The notes beneath the pieces were generated by a model, which worked only from the letters and a program-made list of their open reading frames with translations, searched no databases and had not been told where the DNA came from. Of a stretch of DNA of 15,276 nucleotides, positions 6,170 through 13,357 are shown piece after piece. Position 1 is the stretch's first letter. Each line of letters starts with the position of its first letter. The position numbers and the translations under genes were made by a program. This DNA comes from CAMDWQ01 sp964497635 (GTDB taxonomy: Bacteria; Omnitrophota; Gorgyraeia; 2-02-FULL-51-18). Where the stretch lies: contig CAZCDB010000037.1 in assembly GCA_964497635.1 (NCBI GenBank), positions 1 through 15,276 on the forward strand. The letters are read 5' to 3'.

Positions 6170-6625
6170 AACTTTGTACTTCAGAACTCCAGCAGGAATC
6201 TTGATCTCCGCAATCTCATCCACCTTAAGACCCAGAAGACCCTTGGCAATCGGCGAAGTCACCGAAATCATTCCCGCATCAAAATCAGCCTCATCTTGAG
6301 GAACAATGGAGTAGGTAAACTCTTCTTTGTTTTTTAGATCCAAAAGTAAAACCTTTGCGCCGATAAACACCTGATCCTTGGCAATCTTGGATTCATCAAT
6401 GATCTGGGAGCGTGAGAGCTTATCTTCCAGAACAAGAATATTTCTCTCATTCATCGCCTGATTGTTTTTGGCGGCATCATACTCCGCATTTTCTTTGAGA
6501 TCACCAAAAGCTCGCGCCCGAGCGATGTCCTCGGCAATCTCGCGTCTCTTGGTAGTCTTTAAGGTCTCTAGCTCTTTGACAAGCTTATCGTAACCTTCTC
6601 TAGACATTGGAACTTTATCACTCAT
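6152..6625 (-). CDS. greA: Transcription elongation factor GreA
   Basis: 157 residues, the usual length. The N-terminal coiled coil (about 8-75) carries the tip motif GDLKENAEY with the acidic residues D42 and E45 that complete the RNA polymerase active site. A C-terminal FKBP-like domain follows, ending in SPIAKGLLGLKVDE and the usual PAG near the terminus. GreA enters the secondary channel and stimulates cleavage of backtracked RNA, rescuing stalled polymerase. The start ATG at 6623-6625 has GGAG about 6 nt upstream, and VPMSREGY matches the family's N-terminus. It follows maf by 48 nt with a possible own promoter, and its 3' end overlaps the convergent dus gene by 18 nt. Confidence 0.97.
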   Translation of the reverse strand: MSDKVPMSREGYDKLVKELETLKTTKRREIAEDIARARAFGDLKENAEYDAAKNNQAMNERNILVLEDKLSRSQIIDESKIAKDQVFIGAKVLLLDLKNKEEFTYSIVPQDEADFDAGMISVTSPIAKGLLGLKVDEIAEIKIPAGVLKYKVLKISR

Positions 6626-6648
6626 AACATCTCCGCATTAGAGCCTTT

Positions 6649-6677
6649 AGAATAAAAGATTTTCCCGGTTTAATCAA
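6649..6677 (-). promoter_or_regulatory. Candidate greA promoter
   Basis: In the 48-nt gap between maf and greA the minus strand shows TTGATT (6672-6677) and TATTCT (6649-6654) with a 17-nt spacer, each matching four of six consensus bases. The -35 box overlaps the maf stop codon. It would let greA be expressed independently of the upstream cluster. Moderate match only. Confidence 0.4.
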
Positions 6678-7231
6678 ACGATTAATCTTTTGACTGTCTC
6701 GATCGGAAGGCCGACCGCATTGGAAAATGATCCAGAAACCTCCTCCACCACCCCACCCTGCTTGACTTGAATGGCATAGGCTCCTGCCTTGTCTAGCGGA
6801 TTTACTTTTTTAAAATAGCTTCGGATTTGATCGGTGGACATCGCCTTGAGCCGCACCTTAGTTTTTTCAACAAACACGCGGCGACTCTTGATCTTTCCGC
6901 TGTGCATTTCAAGTACTGCCACGCCCGTATACACCTGGTGCCAGCGCCCTTGAAGACTCCCCAAAATCTTAAAAGCCTCTTTCATGTTCCGGGGCTTTCC
7001 GATGATTTTTTTATCCCAATACACAATGGTATCCGCAGATAATATTTTTCCATTCAAAATCAGTTTTGCCGCCGACACCGCTTTCCCTAGCGCATGGATC
7101 CGGACAAGCCGTGCGGGACCTGCACCCGGGATCCTTTTCTCATCGTACTTTGGCAAAAGAATGCGAAAGCGCACACCCATCTCCCGCAAAATCTTTTTTC
7201 GCCGTGGAGACGTCGAGGCTAAATAGACCAT
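6674..7231 (-). CDS. maf: Maf-family nucleoside triphosphate pyrophosphatase
   Basis: 185 residues, normal for the family. The N-terminal motif ASTSPRR (5-11) is the phosphate-binding loop. LSADTIV (64-70) contains the catalytic aspartate at 67, and IGKP, GRWHQVYTGVAV and DKAGAYAIQ follow as expected. Maf proteins hydrolyse non-canonical or modified NTPs (dTTP/UTP or m7GTP class) to monophosphates, a house-cleaning role. Some members affect septum formation. The substrate subclass is not assigned here. The ATG at 7229-7231 lies inside the last 13 nt of the upstream flavoprotein gene with only a weak GAG ahead, so translation is probably coupled. It belongs to the dacA-yhiN-maf cluster. Confidence 0.93.
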   Translation of the reverse strand: MVYLASTSPRRKKILREMGVRFRILLPKYDEKRIPGAGPARLVRIHALGKAVSAAKLILNGKILSADTIVYWDKKIIGKPRNMKEAFKILGSLQGRWHQVYTGVAVLEMHSGKIKSRRVFVEKTKVRLKAMSTDQIRSYFKKVNPLDKAGAYAIQVKQGGVVEEVSGSFSNAVGLPIETVKRLIV

Positions 7232-8463
7232 GCCGAAAAACTCTTAGCAAGAGCACGACCCGCCACCGTCCCCGAAGACCAAGCCCATTGGAAGTTAAAT
7301 CCTCCGATACGCCCCTCCACATCCACAATCTCTCCGGCAAAATAAAGCCCCGGGACCAGACGAGATTCCATGGTCTGATGCCGGATTTCTTTTAAGTCCA
7401 CCCCTCCCGCCGTCACCTCCGCCTTTTTGTAACCCACAACCCCCGTGACCCCTAAGGGTGCTTGACGCAAACACTCTAAAATTTTTCTTTTATCGGCCCG
7501 AGAAAGCTTGGAGAAAAGCGCCTCCGGATCCAGATTGTTTTTCTGGATAAAAACATCGACAAAGCTTTGCGGCAAATCAAACTCCACATCCAAGAAATTT
7601 TTAAGCCAGTGCTTGGAAATCGAAGTGGATTTGACCAAAGCCTCCACCGTCGCCTCATCCATCCCTGGAATAAAATTGGCCCTGATCTCTGGTTGATCTT
7701 CTTTGGGGCAGGCCGCAAAATGACGGCTGATATCCAAAGCAACAGGTCCGCTGTAGCCAAAATGGGTAAATAGCAGGGCTCCTCGCGCCGTTGCCGCCTT
7801 CTTCCCCTGACGATAAAATGAAAGTTCTGTCTCCAAGGCCACACCCGATAAAGACTGCCACGCCTCATCCCCAGATAAAAGAGGTGTCAATGCCGGAAAA
7901 GTATCTACCACATGATGGCCCAAGCTCTCGGCCATGCGAAGCCCGGTGCCATCGCTGCCTGTTTCAGGATAAGACAGTCCTCCGGTCGCCAAAACAACTC
8001 GCCGTGTCTGCCAAGATTTGCCCAGAGTATCTTCCAAAACAAAACCTTCATCCAACGCTTTAATACGTTCAATCTTGACCCCGGTCACAAGCTCAATTTC
8101 CAAGCGATGAGCTTCGCGGACAAGCGCCTCTAAAATTGTTTTTCCCGAATGAGTGGTCGGAAAATATTTTCCTGTCGGCTCCAAAACAAGCTCAACGCCC
8201 AGCTCTTTAAAAAAATCGATGGTTTTTTCTGAAGGAAAAGCTTCCAAGACATGTTTGATAAAATGCCGGGCGCCCCCCTGATAATCCTGGGCAAAAACTT
8301 GGCGATGGGTGACATTGCAGCGCGTGCCACCAGAGATCAAAATTTTGGCGCCGATTTTGGTGCGTGTATCCAGCAAAAAGACTTTAAGAGAAGGCTTTTC
8401 ACGCTTGGCCATGATCGCCGCAAGAAAACCAGCGGCCCCAGCACCCACCACAATCACATCCAT
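7219..8463 (-). CDS. yhiN: HI0933/YhiN-family flavoprotein (candidate rRNA dihydrouridine synthase)
   Basis: 414 residues. The N-terminal dinucleotide-binding motif VVGAGAAG (G7, G9, G12) is followed by the family signature KILISGGTRCNVTH (about 40-53). An inserted substrate domain follows, then a C-terminal FAD segment, GLYFAGEIVDVEGRIGGFNFQWAWSSG. This is the HI0933-like/BaiN family of FAD-dependent reductases. The E. coli member YhiN has been reported as the enzyme making dihydrouridine in 23S rRNA (RdsA); other members reduce bile acid intermediates. The rRNA role is plausible here given nearby dus and rluB, but it is inferred from family. The ATG overlaps the dacA stop by one base (TAATG), so the genes are coupled; maf overlaps its end by 13 nt. 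Confidence 0.9.
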   Translation of the reverse strand: MDVIVVGAGAAGFLAAIMAKREKPSLKVFLLDTRTKIGAKILISGGTRCNVTHRQVFAQDYQGGARHFIKHVLEAFPSEKTIDFFKELGVELVLEPTGKYFPTTHSGKTILEALVREAHRLEIELVTGVKIERIKALDEGFVLEDTLGKSWQTRRVVLATGGLSYPETGSDGTGLRMAESLGHHVVDTFPALTPLLSGDEAWQSLSGVALETELSFYRQGKKAATARGALLFTHFGYSGPVALDISRHFAACPKEDQPEIRANFIPGMDEATVEALVKSTSISKHWLKNFLDVEFDLPQSFVDVFIQKNNLDPEALFSKLSRADKRKILECLRQAPLGVTGVVGYKKAEVTAGGVDLKEIRHQTMESRLVPGLYFAGEIVDVEGRIGGFNFQWAWSSGTVAGRALAKSFSAWSI

Positions 8464-9320
8464 TAGAACTGTTTCTTTGCCACCAACATCGAGCCAGCGC
8501 CGGCCAGTCGCTTGATATCAATCCAGGGATTTTGAGAATGAAGCATGGCAAAAGTAAACCGTTTAGGTGAAGCGTAGTTGGTTCCCGCAAAGGTATGGCG
8601 GGATGCAAAGGTCCACCCGGTCTTCCCCTTCACAAGACCCGGCGTCTTCCAAAGCATCTTGTTGTGTGTATACAGTAAAATCCGCCGGAAATCGCTTCCA
8701 TAGATTACCGCTTTTGTGACAGCCATCATTTCGTCGATACGACGATCTCGGGAGGCATACCACATCAGACGAGAAAGATCATAAGCCGTCGAATACTGAT
8801 GAAGGCGTTTTTTTCCTTTAGGTCCGGGAAGGCCCGTGGCATTGATAAATTTGGTGTTTTTAAGTCCCAGGCTCTGAGCTTTTTGATTCATCAGGATGAC
8901 AAAGTCTTCTTCGCTGCCAGAAACAGCCTCGGCCAGCACAACCGCCGCATCATTAGAAGAAGCGACCAGCACCGCCAAAATTAAATCCTTCACACGATAA
9001 CGGACACCCACTCCCAGTCCCGCCTTGCTAGGAGAAACATTAAAAGCATTTTGACTGGCAACGATCTGTCTTTCTAGGGGCAGCATTTCAAGCGCTAGGA
9101 GGGCCGTCATCACCTTCGTCGTTGATGCCGGCGGAAGACGTAAATGAGGGTTTTTAGAAAAAAGGATGTGGCCTGTGTTGACATCCATGATCACCGCAGC
9201 GCGTGCGGATAACGCTAGTGTCTTGTAAGGTCTGGCAAAAACAGGGGTTGTTTGCCAGAGAAGGAAAGTGGCAACAAGAAAACTTGCAAAAAAAGGAAAA
9301 AACCGCTGACGCGCTCTCAC
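8463..9320 (-). CDS. dacA: D-alanyl-D-alanine carboxypeptidase (peptidase S11), short form
   Basis: 285 residues. A signal peptide (1-29, cleavage after PVFA) exports it to the periplasm. The three penicillin-binding motifs are intact: SxxK as S66-T-T-K69, SxN as S121-S-N123, and KTG at 233-235. The enzyme trims the terminal D-Ala of peptidoglycan pentapeptides, limiting cross-linking. Compared with E. coli PBP5 (about 400 residues) it lacks the C-terminal beta domain and the amphipathic membrane anchor, so it is probably soluble or held by another protein. The upstream membrane-anchored gene is a candidate partner. The start GTG (9318-9320) lies two bases after the preceding stop with AAGG adjacent, suggesting coupled translation. 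Downstream yhiN overlaps by one base. Confidence 0.93.
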   Translation of the reverse strand: MRARQRFFPFFASFLVATFLLWQTTPVFARPYKTLALSARAAVIMDVNTGHILFSKNPHLRLPPASTTKVMTALLALEMLPLERQIVASQNAFNVSPSKAGLGVGVRYRVKDLILAVLVASSNDAAVVLAEAVSGSEEDFVILMNQKAQSLGLKNTKFINATGLPGPKGKKRLHQYSTAYDLSRLMWYASRDRRIDEMMAVTKAVIYGSDFRRILLYTHNKMLWKTPGLVKGKTGWTFASRHTFAGTNYASPKRFTFAMLHSQNPWIDIKRLAGAGSMLVAKKQF

Positions 9321-9322
9321 CC

Positions 9323-9721
9323 TTAAAATCTTGTACTAACGCTAGGGTCGCCGTTGTCGTTGAAGCCGACAGAAGTAGAATCGTCTTGATAAAAAGAGGG
9401 TTTGGGATCGCTTTGATTCATCCAACGCTCGATCGAAGCCACCTCCGGATCATTGCTGGAAACGGTGGTGTTGGGGCCCTTGGCCCATCCCGTGGAAGTT
9501 CCCGCCATTAAAAACAAAAACAAAGAAGCCGCTACCGCTTTCTTTCTCAAGTTGGCGATCCGCAAGTCTCCGTGCTCATCCACCAGCAAGTGTTTCTTTC
9601 CCAAACGATCCCGGGTAAAGGCCTTGGCTTCATGGACCTCTTCCTCATGAACATCGACAAAGTTGTGGATGCTCATATGGGCTTTAAACTCCAACTTATT
9701 AAGCGAACGGTGTGTTGACAT
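9323..9721 (-). CDS. Unrecognised protein with central membrane segment, upstream of dacA
   Basis: 132 residues, no family recognised. The first ~58 residues are charged, rich in His, Glu, Asp and Lys. A hydrophobic stretch, AVAASLFLFLMAGTSTGWA (about 62-80), follows after basic NLRKK, and then a polar Asn/Ser/Asp-rich tail of about 50 residues. Either it is a single-pass protein with a cytoplasmic N-terminus, or the true start is an internal TTG just before RKKAVAA, making a classical signal peptide and a ~75-residue exported protein. The ATG at 9719-9721 has no clear ribosome-binding site. It is the first gene of the dacA-yhiN-maf cluster with only 2 nt to dacA, so an envelope-related role is a reasonable guess. 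Confidence 0.65.
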   Translation of the reverse strand: MSTHRSLNKLEFKAHMSIHNFVDVHEEEVHEAKAFTRDRLGKKHLLVDEHGDLRIANLRKKAVAASLFLFLMAGTSTGWAKGPNTTVSSNDPEVASIERWMNQSDPKPSFYQDDSTSVGFNDNGDPSVSTRF

Positions 9722-9782
9722 GGGCGTATTTTATCATAAAAATTTTTTCCGCAAAAGATTTTATGCTAGAATATTTTTACTT
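9722..9782. promoter_or_regulatory. Divergent intergenic region, AT-rich, candidate promoters
   Basis: A 61-nt AT-rich gap separates two divergent genes and must hold both promoters. For the plus gene, TATGCT (9762-9767) or TAGAAT (9767-9772) would start transcription about 3-10 nt before its ATG. For the minus gene, TAAAAT/TATGAT boxes near 9727-9737 face a TTGCGG, but the spacing is 15 nt or less. A dyad TTTTAT-C-ATAAAA lies at about 9729-9741. Individual boxes are weak. Confidence 0.35.
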
Positions 9783-10001
9783 ATGAACCAGGATCCTATC
9801 TTAGAAAAAGTCTGTTCCGTTTGCGGCGGCCGCGAGTCCGTTGACATTGAAACGGTGACCAATGTCGTTCCCAAACCGGATGAAATGTTTCCCGTCCTTC
9901 TTTGCAAAAAACACAAAAAATCTTTACAGGAAAAAACTCTCGACATCACATTGGATGCCAGCGGTAAGCTGGTGTTTACCTTAAAGAAAAAAACGCTTTA
10001 G
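9783..10001 (+). CDS. 72-residue zinc-finger-like small protein
   Basis: From the ATG at 9783 it encodes 72 residues with Cys11-x2-Cys14 (CSVC) and Cys41-x2-His44 (CKKH), a likely single zinc site. A basic stretch and a strand-rich C-terminus (LDITLDASGKLVFTLKKK) follow. No known family is recognised; it may bind nucleic acid or a protein. The open frame extends upstream to 9663, but that extension runs through the divergent gene and its promoter. ATG 9783 begins the plausible protein sequence. No ribosome-binding site is present, and -10-like boxes lie only 11-20 nt upstream, so the mRNA may be almost leaderless. Its last codons coincide with the terminator of the convergent liv operon. Confidence 0.7.
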   Translation: MNQDPILEKVCSVCGGRESVDIETVTNVVPKPDEMFPVLLCKKHKKSLQEKTLDITLDASGKLVFTLKKKTL

Positions 10002-10012
10002 GATTTTAAGCG
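9987..10012 (-). terminator. Intrinsic terminator of the liv operon
   Basis: On the minus strand, two bases after the livF stop, CGCTT (10008-10012) pairs with AAGCG (9994-9998) across a 9-nt loop and is followed by seven T residues (9987-9993). The stem is short, but the position right after the last operon gene and the long T-run support it. It lies partly inside the convergent 72-codon gene. Confidence 0.6.
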
Positions 10013-10014
10013 GC

Positions 10015-10722
10015 TCAACCCCCTAAATAGGCGCTTCGAATCGCAGGATTCTTTTCAAGCTCCGAGGCTTTGTCTTCCAAAACAATAGAACCCGTCTCAA
10101 TCACGTAGGCGCGATGAGCAATCTTGAGCGCCATGCGGGCGTTTTGCTCTACCAGAAGGATGGTCATCCCTTGTTCGTTTATTTTTTGAATCATCTTAAA
10201 AATGGACGAAACAAATAAAGGGGCCAGCCCCAAAGAAGGCTCATCCAAAAGCAACATCGAGGGTCGTGACATAAGCGCCCTGCCGATCGCCAGCATCTGC
10301 TGCTCACCCCCGGAAAGTGTGCCCGCCTTCTGACGCGCCCTCTCTTTAAGAATGGGAAAAAGCTCGAAAATAGCTTCAAGATCTTTTCTGATTTCCTCTT
10401 GGTCGCGACGGATAAAAGCTCCTAGCTGTAAATTTTCAAGAACATCTAATTTTTGGAAAATTTTACGCCCCTCCGGAGAATGTGCAATCCCCAACTTCAC
10501 AATCTCTTCAGGTAAACAAGTGTGAATCATTTTGCCCTGAAAATAAACTTCTCCCGTTACCGGTCTCACCAGCCCTGAAATCGTCTTGAGCATTGTCGTC
10601 TTCCCCGCACCATTGGCCCCCAAAAGCGCAACAATCTCTCCTTGTTTCACAGACAAAGAAACTCCTTTAAGACAATCTACTTTTCCGTAACGCGTATGAA
10701 CGTGTTTCATCTCTAGGAGCAT
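10015..10722 (-). CDS. livF: Branched-chain amino acid ABC transporter ATPase LivF
   Basis: 235 residues. Walker A GANGAGKTT is at 35-43, the signature LSGGEQQ and Walker B LLLDEP are followed by LGLAP, and the H-loop region is replaced by LVEQN, as is usual in LivF. Together with LivG it powers uptake through the LivHM channel at the inner membrane. Start: I choose ATG at 10720-10722, with GGAG 9 nt upstream and one base after the livG stop (TGA-g-ATG). A TTG at 10735-10737 would add five residues but overlaps livG. Last gene of the livKHMGF operon, followed directly by an intrinsic terminator. Confidence 0.95.
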   Translation of the reverse strand: MLLEMKHVHTRYGKVDCLKGVSLSVKQGEIVALLGANGAGKTTMLKTISGLVRPVTGEVYFQGKMIHTCLPEEIVKLGIAHSPEGRKIFQKLDVLENLQLGAFIRRDQEEIRKDLEAIFELFPILKERARQKAGTLSGGEQQMLAIGRALMSRPSMLLLDEPSLGLAPLFVSSIFKMIQKINEQGMTILLVEQNARMALKIAHRAYVIETGSIVLEDKASELEKNPAIRSAYLGG

Positions 10723-10723
10723 C

Positions 10724-11491
10724 TCATTCTTCTCCAAGATAGGCTCGAATCACACGTGCATTTTTTTGAATCTGATCCGGCGTCCCTTCAGCAATTTTTT
10801 GCCCCTGATCCATCACCACCACCCGCTCCGAAAGCGGCATCACCACCCGCATGTCATGCTCAATTAAAAGAATGGCGATTCCGCGCGCTTGTATCCTGCG
10901 CACCAAAAGCGATATTTCTTCTTTTTCGGAAGGATTCATCCCCGCCACCGGCTCATCCAAAAGCAAAAGTTTTGGATCTGAGGCCAAGGCTCGCGCAATC
11001 TCGAGCCTTTTTTGATTTCCGTAGGAAAGATTGGCAGCCACTTCCTGGGCCTCTGCCAAAAGTCCGATCCACTCCAAAAGTTCCAGAGACCGCTTCTCTA
11101 TCTTTTTTTCTTCAACATGATATCGCCGGGTTCTTAAAAAAGCGTCCCAAAGCCCAGAGCTTGTGCGTGCATGCATCCCCACGGCCACGTTTTCAAGCAA
11201 AGTCATATTTTTAAAAATCCTCAAGTTCTGAAAAGTCCGCGCCAGTCCTTTGCGTAGAATCTTGTCACTGGAAAGCCCGCAAAGATTCTCTTTTCCCCCA
11301 TGAAATAAAATTTGCCCCTCATCCAACGGCATTAAACCCGTGATGCAATTAAAAAATGAGGTTTTTCCCGCGCCGTTGGGACCGATCAAACCGACAATCT
11401 CTCCCTCTCGAACCGAAAGGCTCATGTCCTTTAAGGCATGAACACCCCCAAATCGTTTTGAAAGTCCTCGCGCCTCAAAAAGAGTTTTCAT
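10724..11491 (-). CDS. livG: Branched-chain amino acid ABC transporter ATPase LivG
   Basis: 255 residues, typical of LivG. Walker A GPNGAGKTS is at 37-45. The Q-loop follows at ARTFQNLRIFKNMTLLENV, and the signature LSYGNQKRLEIARALA precedes Walker B LLLDEPVAGMNPSE. The switch LIEHDMRVVM completes the fold. The long insertion after the Q-loop (AVGMHARTSSGLWDAF...) and the NPSE after Walker B distinguish LivG from LivF. The ATG lies 17 nt inside the livM 3' end with a strong GGGAGG ribosome-binding site 4 nt before it. It pairs with LivF to hydrolyse ATP. Confidence 0.96.
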   Translation of the reverse strand: MKTLFEARGLSKRFGGVHALKDMSLSVREGEIVGLIGPNGAGKTSFFNCITGLMPLDEGQILFHGGKENLCGLSSDKILRKGLARTFQNLRIFKNMTLLENVAVGMHARTSSGLWDAFLRTRRYHVEEKKIEKRSLELLEWIGLLAEAQEVAANLSYGNQKRLEIARALASDPKLLLLDEPVAGMNPSEKEEISLLVRRIQARGIAILLIEHDMRVVMPLSERVVVMDQGQKIAEGTPDQIQKNARVIRAYLGEE

Positions 11492-12440
11492 GATGCCTCC
11501 CTTGAGCGCCTAAAATTCCTTGCGGCCTGAAAATCATCACCAAAATCATGAGGACACCAAACAAAAGCATACGATACGCCGCAAACTCACGTAACATTTC
11601 AGGTAAAAAACCTAAAACAATAGCACCAAGAGCCGCACCCCAGATATTACCCATCCCGCCCAAAACCACCATGGCCAAAATAAGCACTGAGAGCACAAAA
11701 TCAAAACTATCGGGTGTGATAATCGTCTGTTTTGCCGCAAACACTGCCCCCGCGGCACCCGCAATAAAGGAGCTGATCCCAAAAGCGCAAAGCTTCACCT
11801 GGACCACCGGAATCCCCATGCAAGAAGCCGCCAACTCATCCTCGCGGATAGCCACCAGCGCCCGACCAAACTTAGAATCCATAATCCGAAATAGAAAAAA
11901 AGCGGTCAGAGCCACCAAAATCAGAACCAAATAATAATAAGGTGTGGGATTGACTGAAAATGTCCATGGCACCCAGCGCAGTCCTTGGTCAAAGCTTGGC
12001 AACCACACCACAGGCCGGGCGATCCCCAGGAGACCATTGGGTCCCCCCGTCCAACCACTTAAGTTGTTAAACGCAATGCGCACAATCTCTCCAAATCCAA
12101 GAGTTGTGATGGCAAGATAATCCCCGCGAACACGGATTGAAGGGAGTCCAATGACAAGACCTAGAACCATCGCCACAAGGCCTGCGGCAGGAAGCCCCAA
12201 CCAAAACGAGAGTTGTATTTTAAGAGACAGGAGCGCGTAGGTGTAAGCTCCAATGGCAAAAAAAGCGGCATAGCCCAAGTTTAAAAGACCCGCCGAACCC
12301 ACCACCACATTCAGGCCCATCGCCAACAGAATATACAGCCCGACCCCTGTCGCTAAATCCAAATGATAGGCATTTTTATCAACAAGCGGAAATAGGGCCA
12401 ATAAAAGAAAAAGGATGGGTGCCTTTTTTATCCCGCCCAT
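11475..12440 (-). CDS. livM: Branched-chain amino acid ABC transporter permease LivM
   Basis: 321 residues, mostly hydrophobic, with about eight to ten membrane helices. Family motifs are GLNVVVGSAGLLNLGYAAFFAIGAY near the N-terminus, the central GDYLAITTLGFGEIVRI, and TGGPNGLLGI. The segment FGRALVAIREDELAASCMGI contains the EAA-like loop that contacts the ATPases. It forms the inner-membrane channel with LivH. The ATG overlaps the livH stop by one base (TGATG), with GGAG 9 nt upstream. Many LivM proteins are longer by an N-terminal extension; this is the compact form. Confidence 0.95.
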   Translation of the reverse strand: MGGIKKAPILFLLLALFPLVDKNAYHLDLATGVGLYILLAMGLNVVVGSAGLLNLGYAAFFAIGAYTYALLSLKIQLSFWLGLPAAGLVAMVLGLVIGLPSIRVRGDYLAITTLGFGEIVRIAFNNLSGWTGGPNGLLGIARPVVWLPSFDQGLRWVPWTFSVNPTPYYYLVLILVALTAFFLFRIMDSKFGRALVAIREDELAASCMGIPVVQVKLCAFGISSFIAGAAGAVFAAKQTIITPDSFDFVLSVLILAMVVLGGMGNIWGAALGAIVLGFLPEMLREFAAYRMLLFGVLMILVMIFRPQGILGAQGRHHENSF

Positions 12441-13357
12441 CAGACTTTCTCCGGAAGGTTTTCACCCATAATCCCAGAAGGTTTAAACAGTAAAACAGCT
12501 CCCAGGAGGATAAAAGCAAATACGTCTTTCCACTGGGAAGAGATGTAGCCGGCCCCCAGCCCCTCAAAGACTCCTAGCAGGACACCTCCAACCATGGCTC
12601 CCGGGATCGAGCCGATCCCCCCAAACACCGCCGCCGTAAAAGCCTTCAGACCCGCCAGATACCCGTCATGGAAATTGATGCTGCCATAGTTTAAAGCAAA
12701 AAGAGATCCACCGACGGCCGCCAAAGCAGACCCCAACATAAATGTGGCTCGTATCATCTGATTGATGGAAATTCCTACCAATCTTGCCGCATCCGGATTT
12801 TCAGCGGTGGCGCGCATCGCTTTCCCGGTGCGAGTGTTTTTAACAAACCACGTCAGAAAAAATAGAAGCGATACTGAAACCAAGAAGATCAAAACCTGCA
12901 TCAGAGAAAATGAGACAGGTCCCAATTTCCAGCGAAGCATGGGAACAATATCAGGAAGACTCTGCTCTTTAGAACCGTAAATAAGCATCACCGCATTTTG
13001 AAGAAAGAAGGAAACGCCAATCGTTGTAATCAGCGCTGTGAGCTTAGGCGCTTGTCGCAAAGGCCGGTAAGCAATCCTTTCGATAAAAGCCCCTAAAATT
13101 GCGGAACCTAGCATTGAAAAAAGGAGAAGAAATAAAAGTGTTGCCCAAAAAGGCGCCCCAGGTAGCGCGACCAGAAAGAGACCGATCGCCGTCAGCGCTA
13201 GATACGCGCCCACCATAAATACTTCCCCATGAGCAAAATTGATGAGCCCGATCACGCCATAGACCATGGTGTAACCTAAGGCTATCAGCGCATAGACCAG
13301 GCCGATCGTTAAACCGTTGAGCAACTGATTTAAAAATAAGGTAAGTGCGGGGTTCAC
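12440..13357 (-). CDS. livH: Branched-chain amino acid ABC transporter permease LivH
   Basis: 305 residues, eight or so hydrophobic helices. Recognisable segments are LNGLTIGLVYALIALGYTMVYGVIGLINFAHGE at the N-terminus and the cytoplasmic loop TRTGKAMRATAENPDAARLVGI, which contacts the ATPase subunits. The C-terminal GLKAFTAAVFGGIGSIPGAMVGG is also typical. It is one half of the LivHM channel. It starts with GTG at 13355-13357, overlapping the livK stop by four bases (GTGA). The ribosome-binding site is weak (AGAG), so translation probably depends on coupling. Confidence 0.95.
   Translation of the reverse strand: MNPALTLFLNQLLNGLTIGLVYALIALGYTMVYGVIGLINFAHGEVFMVGAYLALTAIGLFLVALPGAPFWATLLFLLLFSMLGSAILGAFIERIAYRPLRQAPKLTALITTIGVSFFLQNAVMLIYGSKEQSLPDIVPMLRWKLGPVSFSLMQVLIFLVSVSLLFFLTWFVKNTRTGKAMRATAENPDAARLVGISINQMIRATFMLGSALAAVGGSLFALNYGSINFHDGYLAGLKAFTAAVFGGIGSIPGAMVGGVLLGVFEGLGAGYISSQWKDVFAFILLGAVLLFKPSGIMGENLPEKV

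Noticed and set aside
9663..9782. Upstream extension of the 72-residue zinc protein
   Set aside because: It runs through the divergent gene's coding sequence and the only promoter region; the protein-like sequence begins at the ATG at 9783.
10723..10737. TTG start adding five residues to LivF
   Set aside because: The ATG at 10722 has a GGAG at proper distance and sits one base after the livG stop; the TTG would overlap livG without benefit.
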